Assembly: GCF_023278085.1 (NCBI RefSeq)
Contig: NZ_CP066265.1
Span: 1,146,501 to 1,210,500 of the forward strand
DNA: 64,000 nucleotides
Reading direction: 5' to 3'
Source of the DNA: Pseudomonas syringae
GTDB lineage: Bacteria; Pseudomonadota; Gammaproteobacteria; Pseudomonadales; Pseudomonadaceae
In this document: piece after piece, positions 45,869 to 54,027 of the stretch
Layout: each line of letters opens with the position of its first letter
Numbering within the stretch: the first letter of the stretch is position 1
Notes under the pieces: generated by a model
What the model saw: only the letters and a program-made list of their open reading frames with translations
Databases searched by the model: none
Told to the model about the DNA's origin: nothing
Translations under genes and position numbers: made by a program

Positions 45869-46911
45869 GGCTGCGCCTCGCCAGCACTCGCTGCTTCAGG
45901 TTCAGCGGTGGCCGGGTTGCTGTCTTCTTCATCGCCGTATTCGGTACTGAAGCCCTGCGCGTCCAGCCCCAGTTCGCGCAAATAGCGCACCAGTATGCCA
46001 ACCGAGCCATGGGTGACCATGACGCGCTCGGCGCCAGTCTGCTCGATGGCCCACAACAGGCCTGGCCAGTCGGCGTGATCAGAGAGCACGAAACCGCGGT
46101 CCACGCCGCGCCGCCGCCGGGTGCCGCGCAACATCATCCAGCCGCTGGCAAACGCATCGCTGTATTCGCCAAAGCGCTTCATCCAGCTGCTGCCGCCGGC
46201 AGAGGGCGGGGCGAGGATCAGCGCCTGACGCAGGGCGGGGTCGGTCTTCTTGAAGTCGCCTGCGTATTGGGTTTCCGGGATGCGGATACCGCCTTCACGA
46301 TAGACACGGTTCAAGGGCTCGACGGCGCCGTGGACCAGAATCGGGCCGATCTGCGCGTCGATCCCGTGCAGAATGCGTTGCGCCTTGCCGAAAGAATAAG
46401 CGAACAGCACGCTGGCCTTGCCCTGCGCAGCATTGCCGCGCCACCACTGGTTGATGCCTTCGAAAATCTGCGATTGCGGTGCCCAGCGATAGATCGGCAG
46501 GCCGAAGGTCGATTCGGTGATAAACGTGTGGCAGCGCACCGGTTCGAATGGCGCACAGGTGCCGTCCGGCTCGACTTTGTAATCACCGGAAGCCACCCAG
46601 ACTTCGCCCTGGTATTCCAGCCGCACTTGCGCTGAGCCCAGCACATGCCCGGCCGGGTGCAGACTCAGCTTCACGCCGTGATGGGTGATGGTTTCGCCAT
46701 ATTCCAGGGTTTGCAGATTGATGTCCTGGCCCAGACGCGAGCGCAGAATCCCTTCGCCACTGGCGGCTGACAGGTAATGCTGATTGCCGGTGCGGGCGTG
46801 ATCGCCATGCGCATGAGTGATGACCGCCCGCTCCACCGAGCGCCACGGATCAATATAAAAATCCCCGGGCGGGCAATACAAACCTTCAGGACGAGCAACG
46901 ACAAGATCCAT
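45865..46911 (-). CDS. MBL-fold exonuclease of the ligase-associated repair cluster
   Basis: A 348-residue metallo-beta-lactamase/beta-CASP protein. The metal motif is HAHGDHARTG (HxHxDH); further blocks are SLHPAGHVLGSAQV, ASGDYK and LSDHADWPG. Homologues are DNA 5' nucleases related to Pso2/Artemis/SNM1. It heads the exonuclease-ligase pair with ATGA overlap. A role in crosslink or end repair is family knowledge. Confidence 0.9.
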   Translation of the reverse strand: MDLVVARPEGLYCPPGDFYIDPWRSVERAVITHAHGDHARTGNQHYLSAASGEGILRSRLGQDINLQTLEYGETITHHGVKLSLHPAGHVLGSAQVRLEYQGEVWVASGDYKVEPDGTCAPFEPVRCHTFITESTFGLPIYRWAPQSQIFEGINQWWRGNAAQGKASVLFAYSFGKAQRILHGIDAQIGPILVHGAVEPLNRVYREGGIRIPETQYAGDFKKTDPALRQALILAPPSAGGSSWMKRFGEYSDAFASGWMMLRGTRRRRGVDRGFVLSDHADWPGLLWAIEQTGAERVMVTHGSVGILVRYLRELGLDAQGFSTEYGDEEDSNPATAEPEAASAGEAQP

Positions 46912-47327
46912 GGGGCAACCGTATGGATGGGCTTGTTAGCTATGAGCCGGGGCGGGGCGGGAAGTTCGGGGAGTTTGCGTGAGCGTTACTGAGGATGAGT
47001 CGCGATAAGTGTCTTGGAGAACGCGATCGTGCATAAAAGCGCTTTTTTATCGCGATGGCACTGACGACGCAGAGTGCGACGTAAGTGACGGCTGAGCCCT
47101 GGCGCTGATCCGGGGGTAGCCTGGCAGGACGCCAGGCTAGCCGCACCGGGCCATGGATGGCCCGTTGCGGCGACCCCCGGATCAGTGTCAGGGCGAAGGA
47201 ACCCGACGAAGTCGGGCCGGAAACGGAGCCGGGACTTTGCCTACTTTGGTCCCTCAAAGTAGGGCGCCGTAAGGGCGCAAAGGTGACCTGAGCCTGAGGC
47301 AAACATCACTGACATCGCAGAACAGTT
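46912..47327. other. Intergenic region with multi-hairpin element
   Basis: About 415 bases without a supported gene. An open frame (46940-47302, minus) is typical of the spurious frame that accompanies this repeat in Pseudomonas. The structured part is annotated as a repeat. Confidence 0.6.
47090..47300. repeat. Multi-hairpin intergenic repeat element of Pseudomonas
   Basis: An outer 13-bp stem CTGATCCGGGGGT (47105-47117) pairs with 47173-47185. It encloses two arms: TAGCCTGGC-AGGAC-GCCAGGCTA (47117-47139) and GCCGCA-C-CGGGCCAT/ATGGCCCG-T-TGCGGC (47140-47171). Further hairpins follow, CCCGAC-GAA-GTCGGG and CTACTTTG/CAAAGTAG. I recall similar elements between many Pseudomonas genes. No coding capacity is supported. 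Confidence 0.75.
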
Positions 47328-49802
47328 TTACTTGCCGGGCGTCAGCGTCAGCCGTTGTTTGCCGTAGCCTTTTTCGTAGTTCTGCTGTTGCACCGGGATC
47401 GACATGTATTGCGCTTTCTGCCATGCCTCGATGCTGTTGGCGTAATACGGGCTGGCCGGGTTGCCGGACTGGCCGGTGCTGATCATGCCGGTCATGGGTT
47501 CAACCAGGCTGAAGTCGACGATCATGCGCAGGCCGGGCGCCATGCGTGCGTCGAAGCCTTTGCCCCACTCGAAGCCCGATACGTTCAGCGTGGTGTGATC
47601 GCCACCGGCGGGTGTAGCGCTGCGGTTGAAGTCGCCGCCACCCAGTTGCCTGGCCAACGGGTTGGTCGAAGCCCAGTTGTCGCGATGCAGTTTGCCCCAC
47701 TGCCAGGCCTTGTGATCGCTGCCCAGCAGGCTGTCGCCGCGGGTGATCGCGGCCGCCAGGCTGCGCGCCAGAATGGCCGGTTTGTCTTCCTTCTGCGGCG
47801 TTTTGATGTCATCCCAGTAAGGGCTGTCATCACGGCCCAACAAGTGGTCGGCCTGCGGCGAATACGACGAGCTGGCGTTGGCCACCAGTGCCTGCCAGGC
47901 AAGGCTGGTTTCCGGGCCCAGCTCATCAAGGAAAATCTGTTTGGCGCTTTCCTGCAAGAACAGCTCATAGACCGCTGCGTCAGCCGAACCGGCACTGAGC
48001 TTGCCATCAAAAGCCATCAGACGCGTGAATGCCTCGCGGGCCTTGTTGCGATCGGCTTCCGGCAGTGCATCGATGGCCTGCTTGAGCGGCTTGCTCATGC
48101 CCGGCGCCTGGAACATGGTCTTGAGTTTGGCCGCAAACGTCGTGGTCTGGTCGTACTGCATGGCGATGGTGCTGCGCAGGTCCTGCTTGCCGCCGTTGGC
48201 CAGCTCGGCAATTCGCTCGGCGCGCTCCGGGTAGCCCCATGAGTTGGAAAGCTGCATGCCGTAGCCTTTCGGAATGGTGCGCTGGTTAGCCGCTGCGAGC
48301 CAGCCCTGACGCGGGTCCTGATCGTAGGGATGGAGCATCGAGTCGGCAAAACCGTCCCAGTCATATTTGCCTTCCCAGCCCGGCGAAGGCAGCAGGCCTT
48401 GGCCTTCACGGCGGTTGGGGAAGCGCCCCGTCACCTGCCAGCCAATGTTCGACGCATCGGCGAACACCATGTTCAGGGTGATCGCACGAATCTCGCGGCT
48501 GGTATCGAACGCCTTTTCGACGTTGGGCGCGCGCGACAGGTCGAAAAACGCATCCAGGCTCTTGTCCTCTTTGAAACTCGGCACTTGCAGCGCCAGGCTC
48601 AACCCGTTGCCGGGCGGCGTTGCGCTGGCATTGAGCAGCGCCCCATGACGCGTTTCGTACACGGTTTCGCGAAGCGGACTGCCGCCTTTGACCAGAAAGG
48701 TTTCCTGATGCGCGGTCGCAGGCAGCCATTTGCCATCGGCCATATAAGACACACGGTTGCCTTCGCGCTTGATCTTCTCCAGAAACAGGTCCTGGTTGTC
48801 GCCTTTGACGTTGCTCATGCTCCACGCCAGCTTGCCGTTGAAACCACTCAGGACCATCGGCAGACCGGCGATGGATACACCCGACACCTGATATTTCGGT
48901 GCGCGGATCTGCACAAAGCTCCAGGCCGAATTGAGACCGGCCGGCAACTGCATGTCGCTGGCCAACAGGCTCTTGCCGTTGCGGCTGCGTTGCGGTGCGA
49001 TGGCCCAGTTGCTGGAGGCGGCAACACCGAGCATGTTCAGGTCCGAGAGCTGCAAGGCGACCCTGTTCAGGTCGTTCAGGCCGGTCACCTGATTGTTCAG
49101 GTTCAGGCCTTTGAGCTTGTCGGCTTCGGCGAACGGCAGCTCTTCGTCAGGGTAGGTCGGCAGCAGCCAGGCGAGCTTGTCAGCACCGACTTTCTGCGCC
49201 AGCACCAGCGATGACAGTTCTTCTTGCAGATTCACTGACAGGCTGAAGTTGAGCAGGCTGAAAACCAGCGCCGAGTCCTCCGGCTTCCAGTATTCAGGCT
49301 TGTAGCCGGAGTTGGCGATGTCGGCCGGTAGCTTGTCGCGGTAGCGAAACAGGTAGGCATTGACGCCACGTGCGTAGACATCGAAGAAGCGTTTGAGGCG
49401 AGGCGAAGCGGCGTTGTACAGATCGCTGGCGTTCTGCTTGAGGTTGACCGAGCGCATCAGGCGGTCGACTTCCAGCGCGTCCGTTCCGGCCATTTCCGAC
49501 AAGCGGCCCTGCGCCAGCAGGCGCATGCCGAGCATCTGGCTGAGGCGATCACCTGCGTGCACATAACCCAGGGTAAACAGCGCGTCATGGTAGCTGCTGC
49601 TTTCAATCAGCGGCATGCCCATGGTGTTGCGCCGTACCGAGACATTCTGTGCCAGCCCTTTGACCGGAAAAGTCCCGGAAACAGGCAGCACGGTATCGGG
49701 ATCGCTGCTGCCCAACTGGCAGCCGGCAAGGCTCAGGAAACTCGCCGCAGCGGCGGCAGCGCCGAATCGGGGTAGAAAATGAAGAAGGGCTGGCGAGGCC
49801 AT
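47328..49802 (-). CDS. quiP: QuiP-like acyl-homoserine lactone acylase (penicillin acylase family)
   Basis: An 824-residue Ntn-hydrolase precursor. The ATG follows AGGAG at 7 bases; a TTG start two codons upstream is unlikely. The N terminus looks like a lipoprotein signal (SFLSLAGC, Cys28). The alpha-chain is followed by the autocatalytic site with nucleophile Ser264 in ASSNWAIAP. Length and blocks ([49 protein letters not shown]) match QuiP of other pseudomonads, which cleaves long-chain AHLs. In P. syringae such acylases are called HacA/HacB. Substrate preference is not visible. Confidence 0.88.
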   Translation of the reverse strand: MASPALLHFLPRFGAAAAAASFLSLAGCQLGSSDPDTVLPVSGTFPVKGLAQNVSVRRNTMGMPLIESSSYHDALFTLGYVHAGDRLSQMLGMRLLAQGRLSEMAGTDALEVDRLMRSVNLKQNASDLYNAASPRLKRFFDVYARGVNAYLFRYRDKLPADIANSGYKPEYWKPEDSALVFSLLNFSLSVNLQEELSSLVLAQKVGADKLAWLLPTYPDEELPFAEADKLKGLNLNNQVTGLNDLNRVALQLSDLNMLGVAASSNWAIAPQRSRNGKSLLASDMQLPAGLNSAWSFVQIRAPKYQVSGVSIAGLPMVLSGFNGKLAWSMSNVKGDNQDLFLEKIKREGNRVSYMADGKWLPATAHQETFLVKGGSPLRETVYETRHGALLNASATPPGNGLSLALQVPSFKEDKSLDAFFDLSRAPNVEKAFDTSREIRAITLNMVFADASNIGWQVTGRFPNRREGQGLLPSPGWEGKYDWDGFADSMLHPYDQDPRQGWLAAANQRTIPKGYGMQLSNSWGYPERAERIAELANGGKQDLRSTIAMQYDQTTTFAAKLKTMFQAPGMSKPLKQAIDALPEADRNKAREAFTRLMAFDGKLSAGSADAAVYELFLQESAKQIFLDELGPETSLAWQALVANASSSYSPQADHLLGRDDSPYWDDIKTPQKEDKPAILARSLAAAITRGDSLLGSDHKAWQWGKLHRDNWASTNPLARQLGGGDFNRSATPAGGDHTTLNVSGFEWGKGFDARMAPGLRMIVDFSLVEPMTGMISTGQSGNPASPYYANSIEAWQKAQYMSIPVQQQNYEKGYGKQRLTLTPGK

Positions 49803-49972
49803 GGGCAAGCTCCTGAAGGGGTAACGTACAAAAGCCGCTACGTTAGAGAGCCGTCAGGCAGCACGCAAGCGGCAAGGAGCAGTTTATTTCAGGATTTTGC
49901 ACAAGTAGGCCAGGCCCCTCTGCATGCCAACGCGGAACATTGGCAAGAGAGGCGGCATTACCGCGCAGCGGC

Positions 49973-50617
49973 TCAAGCCTTCGGCGGATTGATCTTGTCA
50001 GCCAGCGCATACGCACGCTTCGTCGCGTCGCGGCTGGCGATGCTGTCGAACCAACGCTTGAGGTGGGGGAAGTCGTTCAGGTCCTGCTGCTGATAGGTGT
50101 GTGGCACGATCCACGGGTAGATCGCCATGTCGGCGATGCTGTATTCATTGCCCGCCACGAATTCACGATCCGCCAGGCGCTTGTTCAGTACGCCATATAA
50201 ACGCGCGGTTTCGTTGACGTAGCGCTCGATTGCGTAAGGAATCTTTTCTTTGGCGAACCGGTTGAAGTGATGGTTCTGACCCGCCATCGGCCCCAGACCG
50301 CCCATCTGCCAGAACAGCCATTGCGACACTTCCTGACGCCCGCGCAGATCCTGCGGGATGAACTGGCCGGTCTTTTCTGCCAGATACAGCAGGATAGCGC
50401 CTGACTCGAACAGGCTCAGCGGCGCGCCGCCATCGGCCGGCTGGTGATCGACAATGGCCGGGATGCGGTTGTTGGGGGATATCTTCAGGAATTCGGGTTT
50501 GAACTGATCATTGTTGCCAATGTTGACCGGAAAGATCGTGTACGGCAGGCCGCTTTCTTCCAGAAACAGAGTGATTTTGTGGCCGTTGGGCGTGGTCCAG
50601 TAGTGAAGGTCGATCAT
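49973..50617 (-). CDS. Glutathione S-transferase, YfcG-like (Nu/Ure2p type)
   Basis: A 214-residue GST. The N-terminal thioredoxin-like domain opens with DLHYWTTPNGHKITLFL and contains NRIPAIVDH and ESGAILLYLAEKTG. The helical domain includes QWLFWQMGGLGPMAGQNHHF and ADMAIYPW. This pattern matches YfcG, a disulfide-bond reductase of E. coli. The start chosen has GGAG at 6 bases. It sits between the acylase and the SEC-C protein, as in P. aeruginosa PA1033. Confidence 0.9.
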   Translation of the reverse strand: MIDLHYWTTPNGHKITLFLEESGLPYTIFPVNIGNNDQFKPEFLKISPNNRIPAIVDHQPADGGAPLSLFESGAILLYLAEKTGQFIPQDLRGRQEVSQWLFWQMGGLGPMAGQNHHFNRFAKEKIPYAIERYVNETARLYGVLNKRLADREFVAGNEYSIADMAIYPWIVPHTYQQQDLNDFPHLKRWFDSIASRDATKRAYALADKINPPKA

Positions 50618-50684
50618 TGAGCGCTCCATGTGGGTGATCGCAAGCCACTGTTTTACGCTTCCTTGAGCAGCCCGTACAAATGAA

Positions 50685-50707
50685 AACGGCCTGCAAGGCA
50701 GGCCGTT
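50685..50707 (-). terminator. Terminator of the SEC-C protein gene
   Basis: A 10-bp stem AACGGCCTGC / GCAGGCCGTT with loop AAG; the minus transcript continues with TTTTCA. Confidence 0.75.
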
Positions 50708-50725
50708 GGCAGAACGCTCAGCGCA

Positions 50726-50932
50726 TCACGCGCCGTGGCATTTCTTGAATTTCTTGTCGCTGCCGCATGGGCAAGGATCGTTGCGACCCACGTCCTTCAG
50801 GGTATTGCGCACCGGTTCCTGGTGAGCGTGACCGCAGTTAGGACCGTGGACATGGCCGTGCTGGTGGTCATGATGATCATGGTCGTGATCGTGGTTGCAA
50901 TCTGGGCCATGAACATGGGCTTGCTGGTTCAT
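50726..50932 (-). CDS. His-rich SEC-C motif protein
   Basis: A 68-residue protein. The first 40 residues are a His/Asp-rich tract ([27 protein letters not shown]); the C terminus is a SEC-C zinc motif, [18 protein letters not shown]. The SEC-C motif in SecA binds zinc and SecB. The start ATG follows GGAG at 8 bases; an upstream frame adds 18 residues. The two metal-binding zones suggest a small metal chaperone or store, though this is inference. Confidence 0.8.
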   Translation of the reverse strand: MNQQAHVHGPDCNHDHDHDHHDHQHGHVHGPNCGHAHQEPVRNTLKDVGRNDPCPCGSDKKFKKCHGA

Positions 50933-51036
50933 CGGGTGTACTCCACAGTGAAATCTGTAATCGATCTGGCGCGCATTATCCCGCAAATCACCATTAAGCA
51001 GTAACAGTGAGTTATTTTTCGCGCTCAGCGGTTTTT

Positions 51037-51050
51037 TTAAGTATGCTTAG
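51037..51050. promoter_or_regulatory. Candidate operator of the CI-like repressor (autoregulatory copy)
   Basis: TTAAGTATGCTTAG lies 56 bases before the repressor gene and matches the perfect palindrome TTAAGCATGCTTAA at 52200-52213 in 12 of 14 positions. Confidence 0.6.
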
Positions 51051-51105
51051 TTTTTGTCGGGCGTTTTCAGCGTCCCTGTATTTCCTGCAACGCTGAGCCA
51101 GCCCT

Positions 51106-51762
51106 ATGACCAGACACGAACGCATTGCCAAAGCCATCGCCGCCAGCGGCATGAAGAAGGGCGAAATCGCCGCCCGGTGCGGTGTCGCCAACTCGGCGGT
51201 GACCCAGTGGATAAGCGGCGAAAGCAAGAGCCTGCGGCCTGAGAATCTCTACGCGCTGGCCAGAGCCACCGGCTTTCGCGCCGAGTGGCTGGCCATCGGT
51301 GACGGCCCCGAGAAGGCGCCGGAGTTCGACGCCAACGTTGCCTTGATCGATCAGCCAGAAATGTCCTTTCGCTATCCGGTAATCAGTTGGGTATCCGCCG
51401 GGTCCTGGGAGGAGGCTGTGCAGCCTTATCCCGACGGGTTCTCGGACCGCTATGAAATCTCCGACTACGACTCCAAAGGTCCGGCGTTCTGGCTTGAGGT
51501 CAAGGGCGACTCGATGACCGCGCCCACCGGCGTCAGCGTGCCTGAGGGGATGTTGATTCTGGTGGACACCGAAGCGGATGTTCAGCCTGGCAAACTGGTC
51601 ATTGCCAAGCTGCCCGCCAGCAACGAGGCGACGTTCAAGAAGCTGGTGGAGGATGGCGGCACTCGTTATCTGAAGCCGCTCAACCCGGCGTACAAAATGA
51701 TCGAATGCGGTGCCGACTGTCGCATTATCGGTGTCGCGGTAAGGATGACGGGCAAGCTGTAA
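51106..51762 (+). CDS. Cleavable CI/LexA-like (S24) transcriptional repressor, PrtR type
   Basis: A 218-residue repressor. The N-terminal HTH_3 domain (1-65) includes KKGEIAARCGVANSAVTQWI. The C-terminal S24 peptidase domain has the cleavage-site pair in WVSAGSW, catalytic Ser in KGDSMTAP and Lys in NEATFKKLV, so RecA-stimulated self-cleavage is expected. It resembles PrtR, which represses pyocin/tailocin genes. A palindromic operator lies upstream, and another lies before the holin gene. Confidence 0.88.
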   Translation: MTRHERIAKAIAASGMKKGEIAARCGVANSAVTQWISGESKSLRPENLYALARATGFRAEWLAIGDGPEKAPEFDANVALIDQPEMSFRYPVISWVSAGSWEEAVQPYPDGFSDRYEISDYDSKGPAFWLEVKGDSMTAPTGVSVPEGMLILVDTEADVQPGKLVIAKLPASNEATFKKLVEDGGTRYLKPLNPAYKMIECGADCRIIGVAVRMTGKL

Positions 51763-51855
51763 GCCTTGATCTACAAGCGTTGGTAGAGCTTCTGTCAATT
51801 GTCGGCAAGGCGAAACGTCCTACGAGCTGCTTGCCGAAATCCTGTGGCTGGAATA

Positions 51856-51871
51856 CTGTATTTATATACAG
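51856..51871. promoter_or_regulatory. LexA (SOS) box before the DUF1654 gene
   Basis: CTGTATTTATATACAG fits CTG-N10-CAG and matches the LexA consensus CTGTATATATATACAG at 15 of 16 bases. It ends 20 bases before the DUF1654 start codon. Confidence 0.8.
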
Positions 51872-51890
51872 TAAAGCATGGGAGATCATC

Positions 51891-52142
51891 ATGGCTAACC
51901 ACTTTAATTCTGCGTCGGTTACGACCTCTTCCTACGAGTTGATCGGCAGACGGATTCAACGGCTGGTCTCGGCCCCGGACGTGCAGAAGATTCAGTGGGT
52001 GATCGTCACGCGCAAGGATGACGAACCGCTGGACAGCTGGGACAGGGTGCTCCGGGACATCGGAGAAACCGAAGGGATTCAGGTCGACCGCCAGCATGAC
52101 GGGGCCGTCCGGATCGGCTGGCAACGCTACATCGACAACTGA
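51891..52142 (+). CDS. DUF1654 family protein
   Basis: An 83-residue protein with the DUF1654 pattern (SYELIGRRIQRLVSAPDVQK, QWVIVTRKDDEPLDSWDRVL). Such genes occur in Pseudomonas phages and near LexA-controlled loci; function is unknown. The ATG is preceded by GGGAG. A near-consensus LexA box covers the likely promoter, so the gene should be induced by DNA damage. It lies between the repressor and the holin. Confidence 0.82.
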   Translation: MANHFNSASVTTSSYELIGRRIQRLVSAPDVQKIQWVIVTRKDDEPLDSWDRVLRDIGETEGIQVDRQHDGAVRIGWQRYIDN

Positions 52143-52199
52143 CCATTGCACCTTTGCGGATGACCGACGACCGGACAATACAGTCACTTGATTATATTT

Positions 52200-52213
52200 T
52201 TAAGCATGCTTAA
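52200..52213. promoter_or_regulatory. Candidate operator of the CI-like repressor (upstream of holin)
   Basis: A perfect 14-bp palindrome TTAAGCATGCTTAA, about 195 bases upstream of the holin start and similar to the sequence in front of the repressor gene itself. Confidence 0.62.
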
Positions 52214-52407
52214 GTAAGGCTTTCCCTGTTTAATATTTCACCCGTCATTTAATGGCGTCAGCGCAAGGATGCGACAAGGGCAGGGCGGCCCATGTGTCAG
52301 ACCGGATGACTTCCACGCCTCTCTCCCTGACGAGTTTCCGGCAGACGCTAAGTACCTGAGTTTTTCTGTGTTCGAACGGCTGTTATCTCTTGAGCGGAGT
52401 CAGGCTG

Positions 52408-52734
52408 ATGGATCTCTTGAACGGTTTGGCAGACAGAGGCGAATGGTTGGTGGCCGGCCTGGTTGGCGCGATCATCTCTGGCTGGTGGCACAAGGCGGCG
52501 TTGCCCGACTGGCGCGCCTGGATGGTTTTTCTCGTCACAGGCGTGGCCTGCGCAGTGTTCCTCACCGGCATTGCCAGCAATTACCTGGGCGTTGCCGAGC
52601 CTCGCAACATCACGGGCGTCGGCTTTTTGTTAGGCTCGTTTGGTGGCGCGCTGATCAGTGCCGTCAATCGGGCGTTGTGGGCGGCAGACGTCTGGAAGTT
52701 TCTGATGGAGCTGATCAAAGGCAGGCTGGGCTGA
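52408..52734 (+). CDS. Phage/tailocin-type holin
   Basis: A 108-residue small membrane protein. Three hydrophobic segments are visible: EWLVAGLVGAIISGWW, AWMVFLVTGVACAVFLTGIA and TGVGFLLGSFGGALISAV. A basic C-terminal tail ends ELIKGRLG. It matches holins at the left end of R-type pyocin/tailocin clusters in pseudomonads. The start MDLL has GGAG 8 bases upstream. No endolysin or tail gene follows, so it is either an orphan or acts with a remote cluster. Confidence 0.75.
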   Translation: MDLLNGLADRGEWLVAGLVGAIISGWWHKAALPDWRAWMVFLVTGVACAVFLTGIASNYLGVAEPRNITGVGFLLGSFGGALISAVNRALWAADVWKFLMELIKGRLG

Positions 52735-52745
52735 GCGTGATCCGC

Positions 52746-53240
52746 TTATCGGCGATCTTTGATCAGGTCGCCTGGAATCACGTCGCCTGAGCGCAGGATG
52801 CGCACATTATGGTGAAACAGAATGCCGGTCTTGAGTTTGCCTTCAAGCTGGTAATGGATGGTCTGGTCAGGCTTCTTCAGCAGTCTGGCAATGTATCTGG
52901 CGTGCTGCCACAGGTTGGTCCGGACGGATATCAGCAGGGTTTTCCGGCTGTCGCCGTCGACAAAAAACCAGTCGCTGGACTTGCCCTCGGCCAGCATTTC
53001 CTCATTCAGCATGATTTTGTAATTCAGGCCGCGCACCAGCAGTCGTGAGTCGTTGGGATTATCGACTTCGAAATACAGTTTGAAATCCTGATGCGTCAGC
53101 CGGGCCTTGATCACCTCGACTTTCAGCAGATGCACTTCCGGGTCCTGAACGCTGTCAAAGTTCAGTAACGAGCATCCGCTCAGCCCCAACATGACCAACG
53201 CAAGGCTTATGAATCTTGTAATGTGCGCCTGAAAAGACAT
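52746..53240 (-). CDS. LEA type 2 (WHy-domain) lipoprotein
   Basis: A 164-residue protein. The signal peptide ends in the lipobox MLGLSGC. The rest is one LEA-14/WHy domain, with DFKLYFEVDNPNDSRLLVRG typical (the N-P-N signature). Such lipoproteins are linked to water or desiccation stress; the role is family knowledge. The start MSFQ follows GGAG at 7 bases. It is convergent with the holin gene, 11 bases apart. Confidence 0.85.
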   Translation of the reverse strand: MSFQAHITRFISLALVMLGLSGCSLLNFDSVQDPEVHLLKVEVIKARLTHQDFKLYFEVDNPNDSRLLVRGLNYKIMLNEEMLAEGKSSDWFFVDGDSRKTLLISVRTNLWQHARYIARLLKKPDQTIHYQLEGKLKTGILFHHNVRILRSGDVIPGDLIKDRR

Positions 53241-53352
53241 GGATGTGCTCCGTTTGAAGTCCGAGTCTAACAACTCGACGGCCACGGGTAACGCGCTTGT
53301 TGCGCGGTCTGACGCTACGCCATACTTTTATTGACGTACCAACGGTGTCTCC

Positions 53353-53916
53353 ATGAATCTTTACGAAATCGTCTTCAGCGCCGAACTGGTCGCTGGAGCC
53401 CAGCCCGAGAAGGTCAGGGCCAACCTCGGCAAGCTGTTCCAGGCGGATGCCGAGCGCCTTGAATTGTTGTTCTCCGGACGTCGGCTGGTCCTCAAAAACA
53501 ATCTCGACGCGGCGACTGCCGAGAAGTACCGCGCCACGCTGGAACGGGCAGGTGCGCGTGTTCAGGTTGTGGCAATGCTCACCGAACCGGACGTGTCGCC
53601 CCACATGGAAGAGGTCGAGCTGGCGCCGCCGCCTGACGCACCGACCTGGGTGCGCAAGTCCCCGCAGAGCAAGGCCCGTCTGCAAATCAAACCACGCGAC
53701 GTCTACATGGCGGCCTTCGTGGACGTCGATGCGCCGGATTATTCGGTCGCCGAGGCGGGTGCTGACCTGTTGCCGGCAAAGCCACAGCCGGTTGCGCCAG
53801 CACTGGACCTCTCCCGACTAAGCCTGGCACCGGTGGGCAGCGATATGGGCCAGGCCGAAAAGCCTGCGGCGCAGGCAACGCCTGATACCTCCCGTTTGCG
53901 CGTTATCCCCGAATAA
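53353..53916 (+). CDS. Uncharacterised protein with N-terminal alpha/beta domain
   Basis: A 187-residue cytoplasmic protein. Residues 1-75 form a compact alpha/beta unit (MNLYEIVFSAELVAGAQPEK, FSGRRLVLKNNLDAATAEKY) that I have seen at the N terminus of various Gammaproteobacterial proteins of unknown function. The remaining 110 residues are Pro/Ala-rich and look disordered. No motif gives activity. It lies between the LEA lipoprotein and the TonB receptor. Confidence 0.7.
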   Translation: MNLYEIVFSAELVAGAQPEKVRANLGKLFQADAERLELLFSGRRLVLKNNLDAATAEKYRATLERAGARVQVVAMLTEPDVSPHMEEVELAPPPDAPTWVRKSPQSKARLQIKPRDVYMAAFVDVDAPDYSVAEAGADLLPAKPQPVAPALDLSRLSLAPVGSDMGQAEKPAAQATPDTSRLRVIPE

Positions 53917-54027
53917 ACGCCCGCGACCTCCAAAACCTGAAACGGAATTATTTTCAATCAGCCCTGTTACTTTTGACGGTTCACTCGGCTAACAGGCATT
54001 GAGAAATATTCCATCAGGAGTTGCCCG

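Noticed and set aside
46940..47302. 120-residue minus-strand frame
   Set aside because: It lies within the multi-hairpin repeat; this frame accompanies the repeat elsewhere and lacks a ribosome site.
53950..53975. Fur box before the TonB receptor
   Set aside because: The best alignment matched only about 9 of 19 consensus bases.
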